Assembly: GCF_050947875.1 (NCBI RefSeq)
Contig: NC_134571.1
Location: forward strand, 1,007,001-1,071,000
DNA length: 64,000 nt
Source: Dermacentor variabilis
Lineage: Eukaryota > Arthropoda > Arachnida > Ixodida > Ixodidae
Reading direction: 5' to 3'
Shown here piece after piece: positions 47,141 to 58,689 of this stretch. The translations under genes and the position numbers were made by a program. Below the pieces are notes generated by a model that did no database searches, had not been told where the DNA came from, and worked only from the letters and a program-made list of their open reading frames with translations. Positions within the stretch are counted from its first letter, which is position 1. Each line of letters begins with the position of its first letter.

Positions 47141-47525
47141 AGAGTAGAGAGAGAGATGCAAATGAGAGAAAGGCAGGGAGGTTAACCAGAGTTAACCTCT
47201 GGTTTTCTACCCTGCACTAGGAGAAGGGAAAGGGGAAGCAAAGTCAGAAAGAAGAGCGTGACAAAAATAAAAGCGTGAAACAAAAAATGAGAAGGGATGG
47301 AATGGGATCATTATAGTCTTTCTAATAGGCCACTGCCCCGTAAAAAGGTCAAAAAGCCTTAACCGACTTTCAGTACAATGACAGTTTATGTCGGCATTTC
47401 GAGATTGACTGTTCTGAAAGTCATATGTCGGCAAGGCGTGCCAATGTGGTCGCTAGTGACAGCCGGTGGGCGCTGTTTCGAGGACGGTGGCAAAGTACGT
47501 GTTCTATAGTCTCCTCGTCGCCGCA
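47141..47525. mobile_element. SINE- or MITE-like insertion inside the Penelope nuclease
   Basis: Comparison with the element's own inverted arm shows that about 385 bp interrupt the codons between NRV/NRADDQ and EILEALEIK. The insert starts with an AGAGAGAGA run, then AGGCAGGGAGGTTAACCAGAG, part of a small GTTAACC.GGTTAAC palindrome. I recall this start as a frequent tick repeat, but its class is not shown by the sequence. Confidence 0.6.
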
Positions 47526-47834
47526 GTGACAAGCAGGAGATATTGGAAGCGCTTGAGATCAAGAAACGTGGTGATGCTTGCATCAGTGAACCCTCAGTTT
47601 CTCTATCGACAAAGGAACTGGCGTATCTTGGGAGCGGCACTTAGAAGCTGTTTTGTATCGTGTTTTCATTGTGCGATGCAGATGATGGCACTGTTTTTTC
47701 TTGTTGTTTTGATCCTTGGCACCAACTATTTAGTCCTGTGTCAAGAAATAAAACGCTCAGTTGTTAGTGCGCCTACGTGGTTGTCCCGTGTCACCTTGCT
47801 GTGTCCATTGTTTTATTGAGCACCTTCGTTGTAA

Positions 47835-48630
47835 TCATTCCTCTAAGCCATCTGCCATGCACAAGTGCCTTATTGAACTAAATGAATGTTTACAAGTAAA
47901 TTGCGTCAGAAAACGCATAAGGTAAGACTTACACACAATGAGCAGACGTGATAGCTTCGGAGTGTAATATGTATATAAGATAAAACACAATTCTGTTACA
48001 TGCAAAGTACAAGACAAAGCCCTTTTCCAACTGCCGTTTGCGGTCCATCCTCATTCTTGTAGGCCATCCACCTGGAGCAAGTGCATTATCGAGATAAATG
48101 ACTCTCTCAAAGTGAAATGTGTCAGAAAATTTGTAAAGTATGACTTACACACAATCTACAGACATGATTGCACCGAACTGCAACTCGACTATATGACAAA
48201 CGTAATTCTATTACACGGGAACTCAAACACAAACCACTTTTCCAGCTGCCGTGGTGGTACTGTTGTTGGACCGTGATCACCATAATGTCGATTACGGTCA
48301 CAGCACACACTGCGCAACAGTTACAATGGGCAGAGCATCCATGCATCAAGGACAGATATATTGTGTGCACACATTCGACACATACACACGCACCTGTGCA
48401 GAAGTGAAGCATACATCCTCATTCTTGTAGGCCCTCCGCCTGGCATAAGTGCATTATTGAACGTAATTGAATTTCTTAAAGTAAACTGTGTCACAAAATT
48501 AGTAAAGTATGACTTACCCACAACCTACATACATTATAGCATCGGATTGTAATTTGAACATACGAGAAAACACCATTCTGTTACGTGGAAACTCAAAGAC
48601 AAACTTCTTTTCCAGCTGCTGTTTTTTTTG
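47835..48630. repeat. 216-bp unit in tandem triplication, one copy enlarged
   Basis: Units begin at about 47835, 48051 and 48419, each starting TCATTC(C/T)T and ending in a CTTTTCCA(A/G)CTGC(C/T) stretch. All share GTGC(C/A)TTATT/GTGCATTAT, GTAAGACTTAC/GTATGACTTAC and ACAATTCTGTTAC-like blocks. The second unit carries about 152 extra bases (about 48255-48410). The Penelope insertion above lies at the left edge of the first unit. No coding frame. Confidence 0.7.
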
Positions 48631-51184
48631 TTGTTGTTGTTGAGCATGCCACGAAAAATCTAAACCAACTAGAGGCTAACAGTTTTGCTGTAAAATATCT
48701 CATGACAACCCGCCCCTCTACCAGCGATATGAGTGGTCTCACTTGTAAACCTTGTCCTCCAATACACTGCACATCTTACACACCAAAAATATGTGACAAA
48801 AATAACTAAATAATGACAGGAGAGAGTGTGGCCACATGTTCGCAGTGGGATTAACTAGGCCCATATGAATAGGTTTAAGCATGAGACTGCTGCAGCCCCG
48901 GGTGCACAAACACGTAGCAACAGCATATTAATACATTTTTTTTTATTTTTTATTGTTTGATTTTGCAGAGCTTTTAGTTGCCATTAAAAATAAATCTCGC
49001 AACACCTACAGTTTGCTTTAAAGTCGTTATTGGTCATTTCTCAGCATCTTTCACAACTTCTACATTGACACCACATCGATAAAGTAGGTTAATAAAATCT
49101 AATTAAACCTAAACAATTATATGTGCACAATTAACAAAACATCCATGATGAGCATGAACAATGCCCATCAATGTAGAGTGAGTGCTGTTCGTGCAGTGCT
49201 GTCTGCTATTTTTCATTCTTGGCGACACTTTACTCGGACAGGCGGTATTAACACATCGAAAAATAGATGTAAAGTTACTTGATGACTGCACGTTTACCAG
49301 TTTTCCAGTTCACTTGAAGGAAAAAAAACACTGATATTTTATTACGAGGAACTACAAAGAAAGAAGATCACTGGCGTTTCACCCTGCATACACACCTGCT
49401 ATCATAGGCTATACAGTGGAAGATTAATTTTTCAGACAAGCTCCAATTTATTCGCAACCTCACCACGGGCTCAATCAACTCAACGTACTACAATGGTGAC
49501 AGTTATTTTAGATACAGAACAATGGTTAATTGAATTCTTGAGGCTCGATCGCAGAAGTCACTATGGGAACATCATTGCTGCACTTGCAGTTACTGGCATT
49601 TGCATTTTCTCAGGCTTCTTTATGACTGTCATTTGGCCACTGAAGCTGACTAAAACCATGACTAAAACCAAAACCTTATATTCCTGGCTTGTGTTCTGCA
49701 GTGGGAAAAGTCTGATCTGGCATCATGCAGTCATACAGAAAATGGAGTAGATGCAGAATCCAGATTTGAGTGACAATCATTGTTGCAACTTGAGATTTGT
49801 AGTCGAGAAGTTTCACGAGAGAAGCAGGTGGTTTGTCGCCATGCCTTAAGTCAAATCAGTGATTAGGGATGGTGTGCGGGTGAAATAGATTGGCACATAC
49901 ATGCATGATGCTTGCCAGTAATTGACATGGATTTACCGAACGGGCATACAAGCGAGCACCAATGTATCAGTAAGAGCTACACGCAGAACAGACATTATAC
50001 ATAGTACAACTTATTCGCTCAAGTGACACAGGGCCTCTTTGATTTTCCAGTTTTGGCTACCCACAGGCTGCCAGTTCCAGCCAAAGTACATTCGTTTTTC
50101 TCAGGCTGCTCCGCCTACCGCTCGATGCATTTTCTTCACGCATTAGCTTTACTTGGGTTGGACGGCTCTGGCTACCTGGGGTCTACCAGAAACTGCCAAG
50201 ACAATTTTGGTCTAGCTGCTCTCTGGAAGTTTTCTGGCTAGCAGACGACAAAAAGAGGTGATGAGCGCTCGCCCTCATCTCTGTGTGGACTTGGCAAATA
50301 GCAACACGGGCACTCCAGTACTGTTGCCTTGCTCAGCCAACCAGCTACGGTCACCTTCAGAAATACAGAGAGATAGTGTGTGTGCTGTGAAGGTTGCTTT
50401 CCGGCTGTGAACAGCACCTTGCGCTCTCATATGTGCATGCTATCAGCATCATGTTCCGCACAAGTTGTAGATGCTCACTGACACACACAGTGATGCTTTT
50501 CCGGTTCATCTTTCTCTCGTGGTATCACTTTTCAAACCTCTTGCATTTATAGGGTGATATCTCCTTTTTGTGCAGTTAGCGAAGGCGTCGCAGCTAGCAA
50601 GAATTCACTCCATCTTTCCATCGTATGTTTAGGTGGCAGTTCAAAACTAATGTGTTCTAATTAGGCCGTTGATGTTAAAAGAACACACAGGTTGATTAAT
50701 GGCCACAGGTACACTAGCTTATTGCTCTCGTAATCACGGGCAACAATGTTTTTCATGTGAAACTTTTCGATGGTCATAGGTGACATGCATTTTCATGCAC
50801 CAGCCGCATCTCCAGCTCCTTCTGCACAGGGGCACAAGAGAAGCACCATCAGTCAAAACAAACTTTCTGAAATCGTAACCCAAGCAGGTCAGCACAAAAT
50901 TTTATGCATATAAGACATACCCGATATCCTGCTTTTTTGTGTCTCTTCAAATAATGACAAAACGCCATATCATCAGTGTCACCTGTGGGCGACGTATCGC
51001 TACAAGCAGGCATCCTTGAGCGATCGCTTTCCGGGATATGTCACTTGATTTTGCATCTTCGCATCACACGATGACACGCATCGGAGACTGTTTGCTGCGC
51101 TGTGCAAAGTGAGGTGCCCGATGTGCATCCTCTGCCAAGTGATGCAAAATCTCATGACAGTGATCATATCCTCGAATGTGACTA

Positions 51185-52241
51185 CAGTTAAACCTCAATA
51201 TAACGAAGTCAGTAAAATCGGAAATTTGATTCGGTATATTGAAATTTCGTTCTACTGAAATTCAACCTTTTATGCAAATAAGCACAGTTGCCGATAGGTT
51301 TTTTTTTACGTGGGAAGTGGCCACAAAATTTTCCAAATTATCGGGCAATCGAAAAAAGCAAATTTCAATGAGAAAACAATTCATTTTAATAAATTTGGGA
51401 GTCAGCGACGAATGATACAGTTTCATCCCACGTACATCAACGATATCTTCTCGGTGGTACAAATTAAGCGAAGCCAGCCATGCACTCTGCCTCCACGGCT
51501 GATAGCATGTCCCGCACTGAGACGACGCCATCAGGAAAAGTGCCAGCAGCAGGGAGCGAATGCTTCGTCTGCCTTTCGCTTCAACGGGTTACCGAAACTC
51601 CGGATTACACAACCTTTAATACTAAATGCGCGGTATGACAGCTTACATTGTGCCATGCCGTCACAGCATGCCCACTCTTTGCACATGCGGCAGATTACCG
51701 CGAAGCCATGGCGAGACATGCACCAACTTACCCCAAGTCCGCCCCAACGTGTGTGTTTGGATCACGTTACCGCGAGCTCGCCCTCCCTCCCCTATTTCCC
51801 TTTGCTCGCGCAAGAAAACGGTACTCATGAAGCCACCCTCTATCTTGCCTCACCCTGGCACTTTCACTCACACCTAAAGCACACAGTACGTGGGGCGCAA
51901 TAGGATCTTATCTCACTTGGACTTTATACAGAACACAATGCAACTCTACTTTGGCCTTCGCTCTTGTCCTGCTGCGCGTGATTTGAGAAATGCATCTGCA
52001 AGCAGCCGCTTGTAATTCAATCCTCTGACCATCCGCGTCGGTGAAGGTTTCCATTTATTTTCTCGGCATTCCTTTGTGGCAGCAGTGAAAATTCGTTATA
52101 CTGAAGTTGCATACAAACACACTTCGTTATATTGAAGTTCTAAATACACGGTGGTCTATGGACAAGAGATTATAAAAAGTTATATACTTCGTTATATTGA
52201 GAATTTCGTTATAGAGAAGTTCATTATAGCGAGGTTTGCTG
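51185..52241. mobile_element. Tigger-type MITE, about 1.06 kb
   Basis: The left terminus after TA (51183-51184) is CAGTTAAACCTCAATATAAC; the right terminus, reversed, is CAGCAAACCTCGCTATAATG. Both lead into further ATATAACGAAG/AATTTCGTT repeats. No transposase is present; a 197-codon open frame inside has no domain signal. The right TA is mutated. Consistent with a non-autonomous Tc1-mariner/Tigger relative. Confidence 0.65.
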
Positions 52242-54012
52242 AACGCGATCCGGCCTCGCTGGCCGCTGCCACGCTGGTAGCATGTTTATGGTTATTCCGT
52301 GACCAGCTGTCCTGGCATTCAATTTTGTAAACTTCGAGCAGCTTCGGATTTTCTTGGGATCCCAGCCCACATGTGTTCCTATTAGGACCGCAATTAGCTG
52401 ACTGCCAGAACTCCGAAAATCAAAGAGGTCTAGTGTAGTTTTTCTTCACAGCTACACCATAAGAAGAATGGCAGTTTAGATCATTTTTACCTGATCTGCA
52501 TAGTACGCAAATGGGCAAGAGTTATAAACATGCACAATGCATTCCTCATTTCTCTATAGCCAAGTTACAATGCACCCCTAAACACCCACACTCCAGATGC
52601 AACATCTGAAACTAATTGCCTTGGAGCCCTAGGAGTGCCATTCTGGACATCGTCAAATTCTGCTATGATGTCACATTCTGTAATGGCAGCATTTTGAAAC
52701 AATCAGAGGCTGTAGAAGCCCTCTTGGGCCGATCACGGCTGACAATATGGCGGAATACGACAATGCCCAAAAACACACCAACGTACAATTATGGCTGTGT
52801 GGTTGCCAGGGGATGCCACACATCCTGCTCAATTTAATTGACTGGCACAGCTCGACGGTTTGGTGCGGTATGGGGCACTTAGCACAGCACTTCCATCCCC
52901 GATGCGCACATCAATAAGCGAATTGAACTACATGCATGCAACATATATAGGGCTGTTCGTTTTCAGGTACCCGATTTGTCCCCGAATGGACATTCCCAGT
53001 AGCAATCTGCACAATCGTGCGCTGACAGTCCACCATTCTCTCCAGGCGCCCCGGGCAATATAATTTATATAAACAAGCGGGTGCATTCTCACCCTGCTGC
53101 TTGGAGAGTAGATATTGCTTTGTGGTGCTGCACTTTTTTATCCCCGATTTTTCGACAGGTCGCAGTGAGTTCGTACATGCACCCCCCCCCCCCCCCCGGA
53201 AGAAAGGCTTGCAAAGTAAAGGGGCCATCATGTTTCAGGCTGACCACACTGTGAGCACATGGCTGCCAGTCAGGAGGTAACAAATTTAGGATGAAAAAAA
53301 AAGGCCAACAGCACTTCACCTACTACAAATTAGTCTTGGGTATGTGCACCTACTTCCATAGCTTTCATGCAAAAGGAACAGGTGACGAGTCGGTGGGGGA
53401 GGGATTGAGCGACGCAGATGTTTAGTGCACGGGATTTTTACCAACGAGGGCCCCAGTGCCTATTATCACTTTTCTTCAGCCAGCCTCCATCACGGTGAGT
53501 TAGAAGTGCTTGTCAGTAGGCCTTGTTGAGAGCCATGTAGCGTTCCGCATCCCTCGCGCTTTGTGTAGCTTGCGATATCCCCTTTCGACTGCCCACAAGA
53601 AGGGACAAAAGCCACTGCACTCAAAATTCTGTTTTCACAGGATCAGCAAGATTCCACGAATGGTGGCATTGTTCCGATTTGAAGGACTTCAAGAAAGGGT
53701 CATGTTTTAGTGAGGGGGGGGGGGGGGGAGAGACACAGGAAGACAAATGAGAGAATGTGACCAGCAGGCGATAGGAGGTTGGTCTCTTAGGTGTTCCTAG
53801 AGGTTTTCTCGACAAATTCGAAGCACTGCTAACAAAGAACTCACAAGCCACCTGGAGAGAAGGAACTGCCGATGAAGTGAATCGTGCATCTGATGCGTTT
53901 AAGTGCAAACTCTAAGCAATGAGAAGCATGATCGCCATCATCACATACCATTACCAGGGGCGATTGGTGATCACAAAGTCACTGTCGCAAACATAAGGCT
54001 CCAGTACACGGC

Positions 54013-55808
54013 ATGGAAAAATTCAGCGTGGGGATGCGAAGAAAATTAAGGACACTGTATGACTGGTGTAAAGAGCATGAAGTTCTCCAGATCGCAACGA
54101 AAGACAGTGAAGGCAGCCGCACGTTAGTGTGCAAATATTGGAACATCGAGATGGTCACTGATCCAGCGAAGAAGCCCTACGACCGAATCACTAGCATCTA
54201 GCGTCATCTCGTCATAAGAAGCTCAAGATGTCGACCCAGGAAGCTGAGAAGGCGGGAACATCTCAGGAGATGCTCTTTGATATGTTCTGTAGACAACATG
54301 CGAAAGAGAATGAAGCGGACAGCGTAATCCATGACTTCGTCTGCGCCCTAGCATACAGTAAAATCAGCATGCACCAGGTGGACGGACCTCTGGGGGACTT
54401 CAAACACAAATACTGCAAGGCCGCGAAGACCACGCCAACAGGACAAAGACTTCAGCCGAAATACCCGAAAGAAGCTTTTGACAATGATATGGTGGAATTG
54501 CGCGATGATATGCAATATGCATCGACGAATCCCCAGAGATCACTGGAGTGCCTACCCTCAACGCTCTCCTGTGCTACTATAACCAAAATACCGTGAAGTA
54601 GGTTGTTTTGGTCGACATCGACAGAGTAAATGCTTCAAACAGCTACACGGTGGCCAACGTAGTCAGCAAGCCTCTCCTGACTGTAGGTAAGGCGTGGAAA
54701 GACGCTGTGGCTGTAGCCATAGACTCAGCGGAATACATGCAAAAAATGGCACGAGAAATCTGTCAAGCCGAAGGGATCCAAATCTTGCGTGTGAAACATT
54801 TAGCACACCTGATTCATGTGAGTGTTGACCATTTCATTTCTTTACCATGCATGTCAACAGTTCGATCCACAGTGATCAAGTTTGGAGTGTTACTTAAGCA
54901 TACTAACAAGCTCTACCAAAAGTACACCGAAATCCGCTTCTACACTGCTTCTAGTGGCCTTTTTAGACCGATGTTAAGAAGCCACCTTCTGTTGTCCTGA
55001 ATACATGGCAAAGCTTCTGCAAAGTGCTCGTGGTTGTCATAGAAATGTGCAGCTCGTTACAGGCACTTGCTGAAAGCTCACACGATAGCAACAAAGTGGA
55101 AGCTGTTCAAGTGATACTTTCTGAAAGAGTTGTTCTTGCAAAGGCAATCCTGATGAGAGAGACACTCGGCCACCTTTTAGACGCCCAGAAAACACTTGAA
55201 GGCAGAAAACTTCTGATGCCCAGCTTTGATCACCTGGTAAACGTCTAGCTGCAGCAGACTGTCAGCGAGTTTTCAGTGATGATTGGTAGAAGTAATCAGG
55301 CCAGTGCTGTTTTGTCTATGTTACCCAAGAGTAGCGCCACATTAGTAAAAACATGTGTAGAATTCTGCACGAAACTCGCCGCAAAATGGCCCTGCACTGT
55401 TGAATGGAACATCTCAGACAAAGATGAAAACCAGCTTTGTGGAAGTTGAGAGCCGTCCTGGATCCATTTCAGAAGCATCTGTTGGGGCAGTCACTTGTTG
55501 ACTACTGACCTCTGTTCATGTCCGTAACCGACGATGTAGATTCACTTCACGACGAGTTCAACCAGTACTTGCTGGAAGCAAGCCCCACATACATGGCTGT
55601 CAAACTCATTGAGCATTATCATGACTCTACCGCTCGCTATAACAGGCTGGAAAATGCTGCACTGACATTATTGTGCCCAGCTAATGGAGGCTGTGATGTC
55701 GAGAGAACTTTCTCCCAGCTGAGACATGTTCAACAACCGGACAGGTCTCGAATGGAGACCGACATATTGCGCGTGCAGATGATAATGTATGTAAACAAGG
55801 GTGTTTAA
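54013..55808 (+). pseudogene. hAT-like transposase, decayed
   Basis: Pieces on one strand form a degenerate transposase. A BED/CGGBP1-like zinc-finger region lies at 54013-54230, with CKYW where a second Cys is expected and later RHL. A helical middle follows (54228-54596, 54608-55000, 55024-55248). The C-terminal dimerisation-like block is at 55518-55808, with NAALTLLCPANGGCDVERTFS. The usual S(A/S)..ER.FS motif appears as GGCDVERTFSQL. Several stops and frameshifts separate the parts. No terminal repeats were found. The superfamily is inferred from the C-terminal block and is moderately sure. Confidence 0.55.
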
Positions 55809-56356
55809 AAATTGATGACCAGCTTTTCATGAATAAAATGTTTCATTTCTAAGAAGTTATCAATGCTCTTTACTGTCATCATTACTGATTCATTTCCAAA
55901 CAAACGCCAAATTTCGTAGAGTATATGCAAGAAAACTGTGATGTTCCCTTCTGCCTGATTACCAGCTTGAAACAAACACCAATTTTAACGCATCAGAGTT
56001 AAGAAGCCCGCTTACCTTCCAATAAAATTAAATGAGTGTGTTACTTAGTACATCTGTACATTCAACCCGAAAGAACCCATATTTTGGAATGGTTTCACAA
56101 AAAACCCAATTTCTCCCAGATTATCAGTTTGAAAAACAGCATCCGATCTTTACCCCAGTTAAAAAAATATATAAAACCCCAAAACAAACAACCCTGAATA
56201 TATGTAATAGAGATCGAGCCACATTTTTCTACCAGAGCTGATTTATCACAGGGAATGACCGCACAGCGTGACAGCCTTTGGTTTTGATATTGTTAGGATA
56301 TTGTCACATTTTCTTTTTGTGGTAACAATATGAGACCCACAGTGAAGAGAAATTAC

Positions 56357-56568
56357 CAATTTTGAGATATGCTTTCCCCACAAAACGGTTGAGGATTTTG
56401 GTGAGCAGGAAGCCCAAAACACGGGCATTGTAGAATGTGATGTAGATGACCCATGCGGTGGCTGCGAGCAGTGCACACAGCAGCCAAGCAAAGTTGGAGT
56501 CCAGAGGCAGTTTCTCCAAAGGGGCTGTGGTGTTCCATGCGGCAGGGTATGCAGCCACTTCTGGCACT
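56357..56568 (-). CDS. BLTP1: BLTP1 exon 2: membrane anchor
   Basis: The acceptor TAACCCTTGTGCAG ends at 56569. The first base completes a codon and the 212-nt exon ends in phase 1 (ATT G|GTAATT). The frame has a stop just upstream of the acceptor and no ATG before the membrane segment, so translation must start in an earlier exon. After a short polar stretch comes FAWLLCALLAATAWVIYITF (about residues 32-51), a single hydrophobic helix. NAR and LLTKILNRF...YLKIG follow. Human BLTP1 reads VVWLLVATILSCGWIIYLTYY and LTLVLNRL...YIHIG. In animals this helix holds the protein in the ER while the long groove reaches to another membrane. Confidence 0.93.
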
Positions 56569-57360
56569 CTGCACAAGGGTTATAAAAAAAGAATGACGAC
56601 TGTTTACAACATTTTGTTATTGAATCTAAGAGCACGGGCCCCCTTTGACACTTCTATTTCACATTATTAATTCTGCAGTGTGCTTTTCAAAGCTACAATA
56701 TCCACACTTGCTGACTTTACATTATTGTTTCACATAGCAGTCACTAATCATGGTGACTGCTATTTCTGCATTTGCAAACACCTAGTGAAACAATGTATTA
56801 GTGCCAGTGTAGGGTTATTCAGTCCACTTTGGTGAAAACAAATGGTACATTCAACCAGTCACTTCCACACGCTCTCACAGTGTGGTTTACATTCAGCTAG
56901 GTGAAACCGAATGTTCAGAACACATCTGCTTGGTTCATCCAGAGCGCTGCATTTCAGCTCATGGCACTTGTGAGAAAAGACCAAGATCAAACAAACTTAA
57001 TTTCATGGAGTTAGATACAGACTATGAATCAGCATTGGTCAAGTTCTCCGAGCGCAACCACTTGCCGACACATTCCAATTATGGTGCACCTGTGCACGTA
57101 GACCGTGCTACCGAACCCGCCAGACAGGCTGGCTATCTCACCCTCGTTTGTCATGTGTGGAGCTTTTGTCTACACCCCCCCCCCCCTCCGTGTGACACTT
57201 CCCGAAGGTGTACATGGAGGTCGACACGTTTCGAAGTAGTTGCCCTTAGTCCCGAGACAAGCTGGTTTGCAGCACTGGAAGGTCGTTCAAGGTCAACCAG
57301 GCGAGGATGCAATGCCGGACAGATGCAGCCATCGGAGGGTAGAGCCCAGAGAGAGTTTCC

Positions 57361-57510
57361 ATTGGCCGAACATGACGCCACTTGCACGGGCCCTACGATT
57401 GGATAAAAATGACACCTGTACGGGCTCACCGATTGGATTAAAATGACACCTGCATGGGCTCAACGATTGGCTGAAAATGATGTGACCCCGTCAAACTGAA
57501 GGGGTTATAA
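57361..57510 (+). promoter_or_regulatory. 34-bp tandem units with inverted CCAAT boxes, then TATA
   Basis: Three 34-bp units (57379-57412, 57413-57446, 57447-57480) each carry (C/T)GATTGG, the reverse of a CCAAT box. A fourth ATTGG lies at 57361. GGGGTTATAAGCC, a TATA-like box, follows at 57501-57513, about 170 bp before the LINE ORF1 start. The layout is that of an internal or upstream promoter with duplicated enhancer monomers, probably of the LINE. Function is inference. Confidence 0.5.
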
Positions 57511-57683
57511 GCCAGAGAACCGTTGGGAAGGAAGAGACGTTCTTGCCACAAGCTGCAGCGTACAATTTGCTGCCGGACGTCGATGAACCTTCACTGTTAT
57601 TTTACCTTTTTCTAATCCTGTACATAATAACTGCTGCCATACGATAGCATACCAGTGTTTGTTGTAACTTACTGTTGGTCATC

Positions 57684-58405
57684 ATGGCAAAAATAAGTAA
57701 AGAATTGGTACGTGCCCTTGAGGACCTGAAGAGAGAAATCAGGACCAACCTCAAAAATTTGAAAGATTCTCTGGAACGAGATTTTCGAAATGAACTCAGA
57801 GAAATAAAAGCTAATCTCAAGTTTACTGATGACAAATTTGATGATATAGTAACCAATCTGAAAGCAGTTATAGAAGAAAATAAACGCTTGCGCACTGAAA
57901 ATGACAACCTAACGTCACATTGCGATCAGATAGAAAGTCAAATGAAATCGAACGAGTATCGAATTGTGGATTGCCAACAGTATTCGCAAAACGCCAATAT
58001 AGAAATAAAAGGAATTCCAGTGTATGCTAATGAAAAGCTGACGGAAATCATGATGAAGCTTGGTGACTGTATTGGGGAACCCATATCATCGTCTGATATT
58101 GATGTGTGCCACCAGGTTTCAGTACCAGGAAGCCAAACTGAAAAGAACATTATTGTCCAGTTTGCACTCCGAACGAAACGAAATGCAGTGCTGGAGAAAG
58201 GAAGACGAAAGCGACTAACGGCTGGTGAACTTGTGTTATCTCAATCTGTGCCCATTTACGTTGATGAGCACCTGTGTCCTGAAAAGAAGTGCCTCCTTGC
58301 GCAGGCCATTGCCAAAAACGTGAAACGAACTGGAAGTTTGTTTGGGTGCGTGATGGGCACATTTATGCCCGCAAATCTGAAAACAGTGCCAGACTAGGAA
58401 TCACT
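57684..58405 (+). pseudogene. LINE copy 4, ORF1
   Basis: Begins at an ATG with MAKISKELVRALEDLKREIR. A long coiled coil (to about residue 90) follows, then an RRM-like part, NANIEIKGIPVYANEKL and SDIDVCHQV. The FP25K-like C-terminal domain reads IIVQFALRTKRNAVLEKG and PIYVDEHLCPEKKCLLAQA. A frameshift near 58340 moves WKFVWVRDGHIYARK into the next frame. The original end, LGITSSNDLNKVS, is split by a hairpin insertion (58406-58573) and finishes at about 58614. ORF1 proteins bind element RNA as chaperones. Apart from those two lesions the frame is well preserved. Confidence 0.82.
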
Positions 58406-58573
58406 CATGGTTATATTGCGCTCAGTTTTACACAGACGATATTAAGGAAGGACAGGACGTGGACGGACGTAGCGCAATGTCCGTCCACGTCCTGTCCTTC
58501 CTAAATATCGTCTGTGTAAAACTGAGCGCAATATAACCATGAACGTTCACCAACTAGCCCCCTTCATTGCTTT
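58406..58573 (+). mobile_element. Snap-back hairpin with Penelope-type tail (H3)
   Basis: The 63-bp arms (58406-58468 and 58479-58541) are complementary at 62 of 63 positions around a 10-bp loop. The arms contain GGAAGGACAGGACGTGGAC and ATATTGCGCTCAG. The tail AACGTTCACCAACTAGCCCC follows at 58542. The target duplication ACTAGG(A/G)ATCACT lies at 58393-58405 and 58574-58586 (12/13). It splits the end of the LINE ORF1. There is no reading frame; near-perfect arms indicate a recent insertion. Confidence 0.88.
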
Positions 58574-58689
58574 ACTAGGGATCACTAGCTCGAACGATTT
58601 GAATAAAGTGAGCTAAAAACATAGATGCCCCTATGAGCTGCCTCGAACTTCCTTCTATCGTAGATCTAGACAGCGTTTACTGTGAAAAT

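Larger units (their letters stand above)
45045..47835. mobile_element. Second Penelope family, inverted-arm insertion
   Basis: Target duplication CATTCCTCTAAGC lies at 45032-45044 and 47836-47848. The left roughly 390 bp (45071-45462) are an inverted copy of the element's 3' end, including the last GIY-YIG codons (minus-strand TKELAYLGSST). The main copy follows on the plus strand. The tail lies at the left and, read on the minus strand, gives TATAACCAACTTGCCCGCC. The right end goes straight into the duplication. Sequence differs greatly from the 14-17 kb family, but the plan is the same. Confidence 0.85.
41220..56356 (-). other. BLTP1: BLTP1 intron 2, 15.1 kb
   Basis: The donor G|GTAATT is at 56356 and the acceptor at 41221-41220. 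It carries a LINE, a complete Penelope-like insertion, a tandem triplication, a Tigger-type MITE and a decayed hAT transposase. Stretches 41225-42320, 44230-45030, 48630-51180, 52245-53990 and 55830-56340 show no gene or RNA. Homopolymer C or G runs occur at about 44159, 53180 and 53717. Confidence 0.75.

Noticed and set aside
51310..51903. 197-codon frame inside the Tigger-type MITE
   Set aside because: No transposase motif and composition like the rest of the element; treated as non-coding interior.
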